64,000 nt of DNA from Opisthocomus hoazin (taxonomy: Eukaryota; Chordata; Aves; Opisthocomiformes; Opisthocomidae). Shown here piece by piece: positions 51,167 to 64,000 of the stretch. The translations under genes were made by a program, and so were the position numbers. The notes under the pieces were generated by a model, which was given only the letters and a program-made list of their open reading frames with translations, made no database searches and had not been told where the DNA came from. The DNA is taken from NCBI RefSeq assembly GCF_030867145.1, contig NC_134454.1:52014830-52078829 (forward strand), read 5' to 3'. Within the stretch, counting starts at the first letter, position 1; each line of letters starts with the position of its first letter.

Positions 51167-51351
51167 GCACAGGAGAGAGTGGCAAAAGCACATTCATCAA
51201 GCAGATGAGAATCATTCATGGATCTGGTTACTCCGATGAAGACAAAAGGGGCTTTACAAAACTGGTGTACCAGAATATATTTACAGCAATGCAGGCCATG
51301 ATCAGAGCCATGGATACCCTCAAAATCCCATACAAGTATGAACACAACAAG
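51167..51351 (+). CDS. GNAQ: GNAQ coding exon 2 (completes residue 46, through residue 107)
   Basis: The 185-base exon completes the Gly46 codon and encodes the P-loop (G1 box) GTGESGKS at residues 46-53. Lys52 contacts the nucleotide phosphates and Ser53 the magnesium ion. It then encodes helix alpha-1 ([10 protein letters not shown]), linker 1 and the first part of the all-helical domain (alpha-[21 protein letters not shown]), ending KYEHNK at residue 107. [12 protein letters not shown] distinguishes it from GNA11 (HGAGYSEEDKRG, from memory). It has the 185-nt length and phase 0 end I recall for the mammalian exon. The frame is intact with no substitution at a key residue. The donor GTGAGATTC follows at 51352. 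Catalytic Arg183 and Gln209 are encoded by later exons outside the window. Confidence 0.97.
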
Positions 51352-54300
51352 GTGAGATTCTTGTTTGTTTATGTAGCTGAAGCTTTTCCCCTTTCTGTTT
51401 TAGGAAATGTACTGAAAGTCTCAGAAAAAGTTACATCACATAAATTATACTCAAAGTTCAGAAGAAAAGGCATCTTCCAGTCCTGTCTTTAATTCTGTCC
51501 CTTTTTGGTGCTTTGACAACACTAAGTTGCTGCTTTGAAAAAGAGGGCTGCTGCTAACAAGATGCCTGGAGGGTCTGTCACAGGGCAGAGGTTTAACAGC
51601 AGGCTGCTGTTTGACTGTGACTTTACTTACCCCTTGTCTTTTTCCTTCCAGGCCATTTCCTGGCCAGAGCACAGTTAAGCAGTTCTTCTGATCTGTAGCA
51701 GAACCTTACTGCTTAAGGTTTGCCATTAACGTTACATGTGGAAAAAAAAAAATTCAAATTATTAGAAAAATAGGTGGGGATGCCTATTTGTGTGTGAACA
51801 TACTGTGAAATAAAATTTTCGATGCTAGACCTTAAAACAGTCAGATTCTTTTGAGATTGATGCTGTTATTGAAATTCAAAAGGACAAAATACATTTGGAA
51901 CGTTTGGAAGATTCATCTCTGACTAGTCTGACTTCTTTCCAATTTTTTTTTAGTATTTACATTTTAAAAGAAAGATAAGTCAAATAGTTTAAGCATTCCA
52001 TGAAGGAGAGTGAAGTACTTAATATTTACTTGAATACGTGGTCAGGCACAGGATTACAGGGCTGTATCTCCCACTTCTCATCACTAGAGTGCTACAGCTT
52101 CGTTTGATAGCAGTTACTGAGAACCTGTCCTGATTTTTACTGTTCAGCCGCTATCAGCAACTTTGTCAGGTGGAGAGTTTAAGATCTTTCACAAGTGGAG
52201 GTCTCACCTTTCTTTCAATTTTCTGAAAGAGTATATAATGCTAATTTAGTGATCCTGGATGAAAATGGTAATTTCTCTGATCAATTACTCATAAGTTCTT
52301 TTATTGTAATTTTTTTTTAAATATCAGTAGCTATCGAAGAGCAGGAATGTTTACAGTAAAGATGATGATGATGATAATTAACTGGGGAAGACAGGATGAA
52401 ATAAATTTGTATTAATATGGAAATCTTTTTTGTCTACGTATATGAAGTTTAATTATTAGATTTGAACTGCTGTATATGTTTTAAGGAATCTAACTTTGAA
52501 GTAGGAAAGATAAAGCTTATTACCAGGTTAAAAATGCTTTGTTTCTCCATTTGCATTTGCCAAAGTCATTGCAGATGGTTATCGTGTTCATCTGGTTATG
52601 TTGCCATAACCAGAGTCTTGCAGGACCCTGGTTTATTCAGTGAGAAGGCAGGAGGATCCTGTCTGTCAAAGTCCATACTGTTAACCTTCTTTAATGATGG
52701 GTGGGGGTTTTTGTCCACATGAAAAAGTTTGAAAAACTTATCCTAGTTGGTGAAAAGAGGCTGTTGAAATTCCTAGTGCGACTGCGTGCTGGAGCTGTCT
52801 AGTTTCCTCTTATCCCTCACGAAGCAAAATCAAATGTGTAATTAGTATTAAAAAGAAAATTACATATGTGTGTGTATTTCAGCCTTTTGGCTCCATGTTT
52901 TTGCTGCACGCAAAGCATACAGTATACTGACCTGTAAAGTTAGCTGATTGTAATTTGCAATAATTTTTTCTTCAATATTGGTATTGATTGTCACTTTGCC
53001 ATAGTATCTCGAAGTTCTAATCGTAAATCAGGACTTTTTTCTTGTACTATACTACAGAGTATATGCTCCGTTGTTACAGTTCAAGTTGAGTGCTGAATTT
53101 ATATAGTGTTTTTATGTAGTTGGAGTGAGTTAGTTAGGTTTGGCATAGCTGTATACACACGGCCAGAGCTGTTCACTTTTTCCCTCCCTAAGAATAACAT
53201 TCATGAAAGCTGGGGTCTATCGTTGTACTCAGCTCCTTCACAAGCATTCCTATCAGTTATGTGCAGAGTAAAATAGAAGTCGACAACTCACAGGGTCTCA
53301 AGGCAATTCCTGTACGAATTCCTTCACAAAGACAGGGGAAACCAAACTTGCAAAAGCATTGTGCCAGAGTAAAGAAGTATGCGTTCTACTGCACTTGCAC
53401 TTTGTATACAAGGTCACTGCTCTTTAAAGTGGTCAACACCAATCAGTTGGTTAATCTGCTCCTTTTTTTTAAAGGCATTGAAAACAAACTCATTAGCCTA
53501 GCAGCCTAGAAAACACAGGAAGAGCACTTCCTATTAATTTGAATCTCCTATCAGGAAGTCCTATCTCTGGAGAGAATATCTCGAAGTTTGAGTAACAACA
53601 TATTTTTAGCACAGTAGTTGTTTTGCACAATAGTTTAGAAAACTGCAGCTCAAGCTGATACTGATGTGTTTGGGCCTGAAGAAAAGTGACCCTTTTTGTC
53701 AAATTCATCATGTTCTGTGGTAGACTTTGGGGCTACAGTAGAAGTGCTTTTGTCTTACTGTACCAGTTCGCTTACCTTTACTGGGAATTACTAAAATTGG
53801 AGTGTTTTGAATCTCTGAGTACTGCTGGAATTTAAAGTGCTCTCACATCAAGAAGTTAATTAAGTAGGCATTTGGGGTCTTTGTGTGGTATATAACATTA
53901 CAACAGCATTTAGGTTGGATTATTATAATATAATCAGTGTAGCAAGAGGCAAGCTTTAAGTTTAGCAGGTTAGTTCTTGTGTAGTTGTGTTGGCTTCATA
54001 GTCACCAATATAACTAAAGAGGCAGAGACTGAAATGTGTTGTCATGTATTATAATAATCTGGGCTGTTTGAAAGATTTATGATCGGAGTAGTGAAAGTTA
54101 GTTGAGAAATGTAGCTATTGGTGTTTAGACTGGAATATCTCAGGGCTGATGGTAGAGCATTATAACATGAAAGACATTTGTTTTTCATGTTAAACTGCGG
54201 AATATGAGCTCTGCTGAGGTTTAAGATAGTGAGGGTGATCTCTTCTCTTAGGAATTTGTCTGTCATAGGAAATGGTGGCTTATGGACTGGTTTTTTAGTT

Positions 54301-55549
54301 TCCTTTTGGGTAAATGTTACTGTGCTTCCGTTACTTATTTTTTAACTAGAAGTCGTGAACTTTTCATATGGCTTCTGAATTTTAACGTAAGAAGTATATT
54401 ATTAAAATATGGAAAGGCCTTAGTTTTTTATAGAAATGTTTATAAGCAGTTCTCAAAATTGCCTGTCTCTGCAAAAATTTGTGAGTGTACAGTAATAACT
54501 CATGTGCAACCACAGATATTCAAATGCACATTTACTTAAAAACTAAAATACAGGTTTATGTTTTTTACAATTTGTATTTTTAGAAAGTGGAACTGTATAT
54601 CCATGCTTCTGTCATTCCTTTCAAATACTAAAATAACATAATTCGTTGTAATCTTCTAAATTCTCATATTCTCAGTGTTTTTCGTAATGGGTTAGATGTC
54701 TTTCCTTCAGATACTGTAGTCTGTGTTTCTCCTTTTCTACCTTTTTTTTGTTAACATGCCTAATATTGCTGAAGCTGGAGAGGAGTATACATGGGTGTGT
54801 GTATCTGTATGCATGGGTACTATTCCCTTTCAGTGTAACTTCCAAAAGACAAGTTACCTCTCTGCTCTAGCAGGCAGTATCAGGAAGGTGTCACTCCATG
54901 GTGATTAACAGGCAGGACATCTTACTTGAATCCCAAGCCCATAATTTCCTGTGAGACTTCTTAAATATTCATAACAAGATAGCTAATGTGAGTAACGGTA
55001 ACAGAACAGGCTACAAGAAAGTTTTTAAAGAGGCTGAAAACATAAAAGCAAGTTTTATTGTAGACGTAGACATTTGCTGTTAAGTTTCTAAGAGTCTTTT
55101 CTGCTGAAGTTGTTTCTGTATTTATGCCTATTCCCTTTGGGGAATATTTTACAGTAAAAATAAGCAGATATGAGAAATGCTTTCAAGGTCCAAAATCTTG
55201 CTGGCATTATCTTCAAGTCCACATTTACTTTGTTCCCTCATTTCTTTTAAGTCAGACCAACCCACTGGAGCAAACCAATAAAAATACGGACAGAAGTGGG
55301 ACAACAGGAGTGGGTATGGAGTCAGACTGCATAAATTTTTATCTTGGATAAACAGGTGGGAGTATAAAGTGTTCCAGATCTCTGTGGTGAAATTTGATGT
55401 TGAACAAACCCAGGTTGGAGGAACGGGCCTCCTCCAGACAGCTAACCTGATATGCAAAGAGTGTGAAGGACTGAATCCAGAGCAGGAGTGTGCAAACACT
55501 GGGAGGGTTATTGACTGCCAGATGATGCAGAACATGTGGGATTTCTGGC

Positions 55550-55595
55550 TTTTTGGGGGGTATGTTTTTGGGTTTTGTTTTTTTGTTTTGTTCTT
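55550..55595 (+). repeat. G/T-rich low-complexity tract
   Basis: TTTTTGGGGGG, TTTTTGGG and TTTTTTTGTTTTG segments in succession, matching the recurrent tract type of intron 1. Confidence 0.75.
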
Positions 55596-58500
55596 AAAAG
55601 CAAGAATGATGTTATTGGGATGGTGAAATGGAATGCTTATTGGTTTGGAACAAGGATAACCAAGTGGCTCTTAAGCAGATGGAGAAAGCCAAACTGTGCC
55701 GTCTGCACAAACAGTATTCTGCAGCATCTACATCTTGGAGCAGAGAGCTTAAAGCACGTTACAGGAAAAGGAGATTTATATCAATAGTGTTAGTTAGTAT
55801 TTAATGCATCATAGTGCTCCGTATTTAAATACTCTCAGATGTTCTTCTCCAAGCACTCAAAAAAAAAGAAAAGTTACCCAATAAATAGAAGCCTTGCAGA
55901 AGAGTTAAATACTTCTAATACCAGTGAGGTCCAGAGACGTTATTTTGGCAAGAAATAGATTGCTGCAAAGCTGGCCAACGTGGAAGAGAGTATAGTTAAA
56001 GTATCGTGGTGCTGTAACGACATGTATTCAGATACAGGAACTGAAGATAGCTTTTATTTCAGGAGCAGTAATGTGAGGTAGAACTCGTTTCCTTGGTAGC
56101 TGTATTTCCTCCTGCGAGGACATTGATCAGTGAGCTTCAGGCGGGTAAAGCCTTGGAACAATTTCTTCTTGAGAGCTTTGCAGAAAGTCCTTTGTCAGGA
56201 CTTTGACAATCCTAACTAGATCCCAGCCTCTCCCCAGTTGTCTTTGTCACCTTATCAGCTTCCTTCTGTCAGTCATTTACTCCTCTGATGCCCTGCCTTA
56301 CTCTCTGGCACCTCTCCAGTCTCTCATATATTTGACCTCAGCAAGTCTTTATCTACTTACCTGTGGCCTCACCATGTTGTCCTACTGTGCTGTTTTCTTT
56401 TTCCTCGCTTATGTTTAAACAAAAATTTTAAAACCCCAGAAAACCCATGTACATGTAGTAATTTACATCCCGTCGTCTTTCTGCCAGTTCATTTGCTTGC
56501 TCTTTGTTTAGAGCAGAGATCTCTTGCATTTGTCTGTATTGTTCCAATGGATTTGTAAGTTGCTTGCTTCCTCTGTTATATTCTGTTTAACTGTTTCATA
56601 CTTTACCGCAACAGAAGTGTGAGTTTTAGATGTTTTTCCAAGTGTGGGGAAGAAATGATTGTGTATCGGCAGTAAGCTAGACAAGCAGGGTTGAATGTTC
56701 CCATGAAGAGCTGAGAATATCTTTATTTAAAATAAACATACAGATAAATGAACACACTTCCTTTCCACAGTAAAATAACAGATAATTTCACCAATATGAA
56801 ATGAGGAAACTGGCTTAGCCTGCAGTTCAACGTAAATTTGAAAACTAAATTTTAGCTACTCGTTTTTTCAGAGCAATAGGATTTCTTACTTCCTCCTTTT
56901 ACGTTTTAAGTGAAGCTCTTTATTTTTCTTAAATATGACATTTTAAGTGATTAACTGCCCTTTGCTAACAGGAAGTGATTAACTCATATGTGTGAACACT
57001 GGTGTGGGGCGTGATGTCCATGTTCTATCTTTCCATTTCCACCATTTTACTGTTTCTGCTAGTGTGGAGAATGAATGGGTGGTAATAATAGTGACAGATT
57101 CTTGTAGATTTTGTGATTGCTCCTACACTGGATAAAGGACCACAAATGCAGGAAAACAGGCTAGGCTTCAAGCTTTTTTTTTTTTTTTGCCTCCTTTCTT
57201 TCTGATTACTTTGCTTGAGAGGTTTGTCACTTAGTTACTTTGCTTGCAAAGCATATTGTGTGTCTGAAAGGAAATAGGTGAGCATGCTCTCTGGCAAAGA
57301 AAATGTGATATATACTCAGGACAACTTTTGTATCTAATAGGAGTTTGGCGTTTAAGGTAACAAGTGAGATTTTGTACTCTTGGAATGGTTCTGACTTTCT
57401 CCACAATTGGCAACAGTTACATAGATGTACATATTTATGCAATATAATTTTATACAGAAAATTTATAAACATGACTATATATAAGTATTTCATAGAGGAA
57501 ATTGTTTAAGAGTAATAGCTTCCTGATTATTTTATTCATTTCTACAAAAGACATGGTAAGGTTATCCAGCATTTATATCTGCAGTAATTTCAGATTGAAC
57601 TATTTTTGTATATTTCCTCTGAAACTTGATTAAATTATTGCTTTCCTGCAGTCAACTTTTCAAGGGAACTCAGATGCAGTCATGTTCCAGTTAAGTTGTG
57701 TAGAAGTGCTAAAAATTCTTGAGATCTCACGTCTTCATTGTTCAGTTCTAGTAACACACAAAACTTACTTGAAATAAGGTTTACTGGGTTTACTGTAATG
57801 AATTAATGAATCTTCAGCTAAAATAGACCATATTTTTCTGCAGGTTTTGTCAGTCTCTTGTTCAGTTTGCACTTCCTATGTGGTAAAAGTTACACCTGAG
57901 ATGCAAAAAGGCTTTGTCTTACGATAAAATTCAGCTTTGATGTAGAAAATAAGGTGATGTTAAGCGAAAGAGTTGCTGTAAAAGACCAAAACAAAACACA
58001 ATCCCCTCCTTTTTTATTCTTAAGTATGATTTGTTTGTATTGTAGGATGTATTGCCCAATAGAGGTATTCACATCATTCCTTTGATTCTCTGCTTTTTCT
58101 GAAAGATGATTTTGTGTTCTTTTCTCTCCAGTTAAAGTAGGTATAAAGTCTGCACATTGAGTTGATTACATATTCGTGCTTTGTCAGTCCAATCACATGC
58201 CTACCCATTTTCAGACTATGGGCCTGTGTGGCTCCACTCTTAGACTTTGTATTCACTTTGGATGACTGCATAGAGGTGAGGTGTGAGGCAAGAGCCCAGT
58301 GTTTTGCTTCTGGAAGAGGAAGTTGGCAAAAGGAGATGTAAGCATGGCATTAGTTGGGTTATGTTTTAACTTTTTTCTAATAGGTCTTGTAACAATCAAA
58401 ACAAAAGGCTACGGTTGCGTGCTTCAGCTTTGGCAAAGAAGTGTACAGATCTTGAGTGTAGGTTGTTTAATGATGTGGTGGACCTGACATACTGGGAAGG

Positions 58501-61257
58501 TAGGAAAATCATTTATTATGAGCAAGCCACTTCTTGAACAGTCTCGAGCATTACAAAAAACAGCTTAGTATTGGCTTGGAGGGCTAGTAACTACCAAAAG
58601 TTGCTTTTAGTCCTTCCTAACATTTCTCTCTCTGATGTCTCTCTGTTTCCTTAGTTCTTGTCACATATGAGAGTTTGTGGGCACTTGGCTGGCGCAGGTG
58701 CTGCTGTGGAAAACCTGTTATGATCAACGTTTTTTTTTTTCCTTGTTAATTAACGTTGTTTCATGAGGATGACTTTCCATTTTTCTTAGTGTGACCTATC
58801 AGCCAGAGTTAAAATTTAGCTTATTGTTTAGTTGTTAACTTTCTAAGCCTATTTGTAGGTGTGGTGTAGTAATCGGCTGCATGTATATGTTTTGCTAGTT
58901 TGGAGTATTACTTGAAAATTTCCAAAATGCAGATTGTGTCCTGAGTCATTTGTGTTTGGAGGTGTTCTCTGTCTTGACATCTTTTGTCCGATAAACTGTG
59001 ACCACTGGTTTGAGAACTTTAAGCTCTCTGTATGTTCTGTTGTCTGTACGAGGAGATAGAGGAGCGCTCCTGATGTGTGAAGCCATCCTTTGCATCTGGT
59101 CTCCAGTCTTTATCCAGCTATTTTTTTCTACCACAAACAAAATGCTGCCAGTTGTACAGGCTGGATAAAAAGGTAACTGCCTGTCACTAGAGTATAAAAA
59201 AGCCTTGGGCACACCTGCCTCCCTTCTGGAGTCCAGCACAGCCGTGTGCCGGGTGGAGAAGCAGTGAGGATGTGCCACAGAGGAAGAGCTGTTGACATAT
59301 TGACATCATTATGCAAGCGTCATAAATACTATTGTGGCATTTGGGGTTAGTTACACCACTTCATGGCTGTTTTGATGTTTGTTTCTATTTATCCAAAGAA
59401 CAGAAGACACATAGGGATGGATTTAATGTTGAGTCGTTATCTGGTCTGTATCTGTTTGTAATCTACAGATTTTACTCTGTACGTTGTGAAAGAAAAGCAT
59501 TATCTTGACCTTGGAAAGTCCGACTGCAGATTTCTTTTTCTAACTGTACCATTTGTAGGGCCATCGTATGTCATACTGCATTTGTGAAGAGCTTTACAAT
59601 AAAGTGGAGATTAAATTTTTATTTACGCCCTTGTATTAGTGCGTGTTTAGTCAATTACAATTGCTTTTGAGCTAGCCTAGTAGTTGCTTCTTTTCTGCTA
59701 GTTCTGGTCGACTCAGTGCTTGGACTTGGAGAAACATGGTAGCCCTAATTACTGAAAGCTCCTTCAAGGGTCATTTAAAGCAGAAATCTGGTGAGTATGA
59801 AAACAGACATTCAGTAGTTTTTAAACCTGCAGGATTCACTAAGTATCCTGTCAGACTACAGTGGCAACTTGTAGTTCAGCAGGTACAGGATTTGTGCCCC
59901 ATGTAAGAATTTTAAGAGTTCTTCTGATATAATAGCACTTCTCTGCAGTTGACTAAAACACTGCTGCTGAACAAAGTGTAGATGCAAATGTAGTATCAGT
60001 TACCAGTCCACTTTTTCAGTAACAAAAGTATACATAGTTTGGATCAGAAGAGGGGTTTTTGTTGCTGTTGTTTTTAGCTGTTTGTTTCTTTTTTTATTAA
60101 GGATACCAATCGAGATGATACTCCATTAAAAAGTACGTTCTGTATCTTAAGCACTAACAGCATGTGTACAAATACCATCTGAGAATAAACTAAGGCCAGA
60201 TTAATTCATTGTACCTGCCTCTGAAAGCTAAACTCACTTCTTAAAGGCACCCATCACAATTAAATAGGAAGAATCTGGTGCAGTTTTAAGCTCCTAGAGG
60301 TTAGCCTTTTTTTTTTTACCCTCACTCATAAAACCATGTATCAGATAAAACTGTGATTTCTGGGACAGAATATTCTGGAGAAACTTCTAGTGTACATTTT
60401 TATATGATTCCTTTGGTGCTGTGCATTTTTTTACAGCTGCTTTCGTTCAGACTCTTGAATGGAGATTGAATTGGATTGAAAAAGGACTTACTGAAAGCTG
60501 TAATCTTTTTGCAGTAAAGCTTTAATTACTTTTTCTCATAAACCTAGAACTTTATGAGTTTCCTTTATTTTTTTTTTTCCTACTTTTCTTTCTTTTCCTT
60601 TCTCTGTCACTCGAACTTCTAAATAACTGCCTTGACCTTTGAAAAGTTGAAAGAGTAAAAATGAAGGATTGAAAATAAAGCCATTCAAAACAGTGTAAAA
60701 ACATACCAGATATTATAAATTCTCTTGCATCTAGTAGTCTGCAAATAAAAAGAAGGGCACAGGTCAGAATGAAATGTGATGAAATTTTTAAAAAATATTT
60801 TGTGGATTTTTAAATTTAGATGTACAGTAACAATTTGGGGAAGAAATTAACTTCAGTACTTACTCTCTTTCTTGAAGAAGCTGGAGTTTTTTTCAACCAT
60901 TTGCCACTTTGTAAGCAGCTTGTGAGAAGTCTTTGGCAGTAAAAGAATTTAAGTGATTCTTCGATAACAATAGAGTACCCATCGGTGTTGGACTGAGACA
61001 TCACTAAAAGACATGAAGAATGTTTGACTAGTGCATGTATGTACTGTGGTGTATGCAGCATAAAATGGATTTTTGTGAAAGAAAATTGAAGTTACTTGTC
61101 CAATTCAAACTTGCTCATAAGAGAAGGTGTTTAAGGATGTTTATGAGGAAATTGAGAAATGCATAAATGGATAGATCTTCTCAGAGGTTGCAAAGGAGCT
61201 TGCGCACCAAGAGTAAGTAAGGTATTTCTGTAAGGGAGAACATAGACCGCGCAGATG

Positions 61258-61435
61258 GTTGCTGAACCATTTTTGCCCAGAGAGGTAGTGGAGGCCGCAT
61301 CCCTGGAACCATTCAAGGCTGGGTTGGACGGGGCTCTGAGCAGCCTGGTCTAGTTGAAGATGTCCCTGCTCACTGCATGGGGGTTGGGCTAGATGACCTC
61401 TAAAGATCCCTTCCAACCCAAGGCATTCTGTGATT
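61258..61435 (+). mobile_element. CR1 LINE 3' fragment, about 180 bp
   Basis: Sense-orientation CR1 tail: CCCAGAGAGGTAGTGGAGG, CTGGACCATT-like block, GACGGGGCTCTGAGCAGCCT, GGGTTGGGCTAGATGACCTC and CCCTTCCAACCCAAGGCATT. The final octamer decays into CTGTGATTTTT. A short frame of the ORF2 C terminus survives (PREVVEAASLEPFKAGLDGA). Heavily 5'-truncated and inert. Confidence 0.92.
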
Positions 61436-64000
61436 TTTAAAGTACGGTCAGGCCCGTAAGTAAGGCCCCTATTGCGATTTAGAGGAGTCATGTCTATTTG
61501 TGTAGGCTTGTTAGATTTTAGAAGCATGTTCTTTTTAGAATACATACTGTGTAGTGCTTATTTCATTTACTGCTTGCAGCCCAAGTTTTCCTGCTCTTAG
61601 AGAGGAATCTAAATGCCTATTGGCTTTTTTCCAAGCTGAGTCTTGGAATTTTTTTTAATTTCACCTACAGGTAGTTCTGTTGCCACTGACCAGGAAACAA
61701 ATTGTGCGACCTCGTTATTAAACTGATTGTGAAAGGTGTAATTTCAGACAAGAAGTTCTTCTGCAGGACAGTATTTATAGATAAAACCATTCTAATCAAA
61801 GAGGGGCATGTCAGTACAGCCTTGTAGCTCTTGCACTGACTGCCCTTGCTGTAGTGGAGTACTGATTCACTGCATTGCAAAATGTTTTAAACAGCAACTC
61901 CCTCCTGTGAAAAATTGCATCACTTTTCCTCATCTCTGTTTCAGACAAGAAATGTACATTTTTAAAAAGTAGGTTTTTGAGGATCTAGTATTAATGATTG
62001 AGAGAAGCTGTAGCTCACTCCCCCGCTGGCTCTGTCGTTTCCTGATTCCAGTGGTGTGTGTATACTCTTACTGGTATGTTTCTGCCTATCTGTCCCTTTT
62101 TGGACACTCGTCATCTTTTGTGGTCTTCCTGTAGAGTTTCCTGTGCGCTGCTGTCTGATGATACCATATGAATCAGCAGTGTGGGTGGTGTTTTGCCCAG
62201 CTGACAAATAAGTAAACTGCAACAACAATATTTTAAATTTTTCTTCATAGACGTTAGTGCTATTCAGAGAGTTAATTTCTTTATTCACATTGGGATGAAT
62301 TTCTGTGATCCAGTAGGTGGTCTTTGATTTATCATGTACTGACTAGGCTATGCAGTAGAAAATCGCCTTTTATGAACGCATCCCAAGCAGATGTTATAAC
62401 TGTCTGAGTGCACTGAAACAGACACCATCACAGAAGCCTTGCCAACGTAAAATGCAATCAAATCCTGACTGTTCAACATTTTAATGCAATTTTTCATTAT
62501 GTCTTGCATTTCTGGTCCAAACTACATGAGAATTAGATTTTAGAAATTCTTTCCTCTTGGGAAAGGAATGAAAACTAGATTTCTCATGTGTAGCTACCAC
62601 AATGAGGGGAATTTTAAATAAATATGCCTTGGAAGAGATTTGGTAGAAACATCTATAGTGGTATGAAGGGAGTGACATAGTTGTTATGTAGGCTGAGTTG
62701 TCAGGAACCTACTTTTAAAGTAAGGGTTAACCCATGGAGATAGTTTTGTTTAGTAATGCTTCCCTGGTGTTCATGTGGTCTCATTACGTCATTATTCTTT
62801 GAACCTGATGTAGGTACTTCTCGATAGGGTACCAAATAAGCTTTTTTCCGAAACACTTTTTTTTTTTTTTCCCCATTCTAGATTTGGTAATTAGATTCCC
62901 TTTCTTCATATCAAGGTTTGTGGAGTTTTTGTTTTTATTTTTCTTTCACCTTGGGTATTTTCCCTGTCAGATCTTGTGCAATTATATTCTGCTGAAGAGC
63001 GTAAGAGGAGGATAATAGACAAGACCTGTTATACTGCTGGGTTTTTTTTACCCAGTTCCCATATTGCTTTTGAACTTAAACTTTTTGAAATTTGTTGAGT
63101 TTCTTAGGAGGGTCTTATTTTCTCCAGCAGTATAGGTTGTGGTATTAATGAATCATTATTTGACGTAGCTTCATATACAACTGGAGAAAATGTGGTTAAG
63201 ATGGCTATGTAGTACAGACTTCCTGAGTTAGCTGCATTTTGCATCACTCTCTTTGGAGTGACAGGGTAATACTAGCTGCACAGTTCCAGGGAATTTTACT
63301 ACAGTGCTTGTTAAAAATAAGTATTTCCAAGTGGCCAACGAACTGAGCAGAAAACAATGCCATAATTTTAGGTCTGCAGTTGGCAGTATTGCACAAAGTA
63401 CAAAACATCCCTTCTATAAGCTACATGAAAAGAAGACACAGTAACTATCTCTTCCTTATGATGAGCGAAAATGTAATGCATACTTTTACTGTGAAGTAAT
63501 TTTGTCTTAGAAACTGGAGTTCACAGATATTTTGAAAGGCTGAATAAAAATGTGCTTAACCAGAACTGCACCACACCCAAAATTCAGACATCTGTATTTG
63601 TCTCCCTCTCCTAATTAAGTCTGACTGCATCAGCAGATGAATGTGATGAAAGTAACAAGGATAAATCTTCACTGTTACGATACGTTATGGGTGCCAGCAC
63701 TGTTACAGTTTATAAATAAAATCAGTAACCGAGCAAAGCATTTTCTGCTGCACTTCATAGAAATATTTTTACTCAGCACAACCAATTATAGAGTAAGGGA
63801 AAGGCTTGCACCCTCTAAAGGATTTCTTCTGTTTCGAGGGAATCTTGTCATTCTGAACGCTAGTCTGTGCTGTCTTTCATCTTCTTACAGCATCTTGCTG
63901 TGCAGAGGCCCGTGCTGTTAGAGACCAATGGGTAGGTCTGAAATATTAACAACTGGACCTTAAAATGAAGAACAGTGCTGGAAAAGTGCTCAAAGCCATT

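Larger units (their letters stand above)
51352..64000 (+). other. GNAQ: GNAQ intron 2, 5' part (continues beyond the window)
   Basis: The donor GTGAGATTCTTG starts the intron and no acceptor-exon pair encoding the next GNAQ residues (which I recall beginning AHAQLVREV) appears before 64000. The DNA is AT-rich. Besides the CR1 piece at 61258 it holds a (GAT)n-like run near 52362-52377 and G/T tracts at 55550-55595 and 60052-60100. No other gene or RNA was recognised. Confidence 0.9.

Overview
The window looks like nuclear DNA of a bird. The evidence is one very large, split, vertebrate-type gene, two CpG islands in otherwise AT-rich DNA, and a few CR1 LINE fragments as the only recognisable interspersed repeats. 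CR1 also occurs in turtles and crocodilians, so bird is the best reading and not a certainty. From memory, GNAQ lies on the Z chromosome in birds; nothing in the window tests that.

The one gene I can name is GNAQ, the alpha-q subunit of heterotrimeric G proteins, on the + strand. Coding exon 1 (9641-9776) and coding exon 2 (51167-51351) are both present with good splice sites and matching phase. Together they encode residues 1-107, from the palmitoylated N terminus through the GTP-binding P-loop to the start of the helical domain. Intron 1 is 41,390 bp. Intron 2 starts at 51352 and runs off the window. The later exons, including the GTPase switch regions, lie beyond position 64000.

Layout: 1-4440 is AT-rich intergenic DNA holding a tentative minus-strand exon set. 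About 4440-5290 is a first CpG island. 5300-7930 is AT-rich intergenic DNA. About 7940-10300 is the GNAQ CpG-island promoter, 5' leader and exon 1, with a smaller CpG-rich patch at 10560-10720. From 9777 to 64000, apart from exon 2, the DNA is intronic: mostly AT-rich and unique, with four CR1 pieces (18120-19386, 24537-25018, 29812-30140 reversed, 61258-61435), short microsatellites, and recurrent G/T- or A/C-rich low-complexity tracts.

The best lead for something undescribed is the first CpG island. It contains a minus-strand start-codon context and a splice donor whose phase fits an open, protein-like exon at 2929-3173. This would be a small gene divergent from GNAQ that I do not recognise. 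Secondary leads are the upstream ORFs and G-rich tracts in the GNAQ leader, and an in-frame hydrophobic extension directly upstream of exon 2. I found no prokaryotic-type system, CRISPR array, tRNA, rRNA or intact mobile element.
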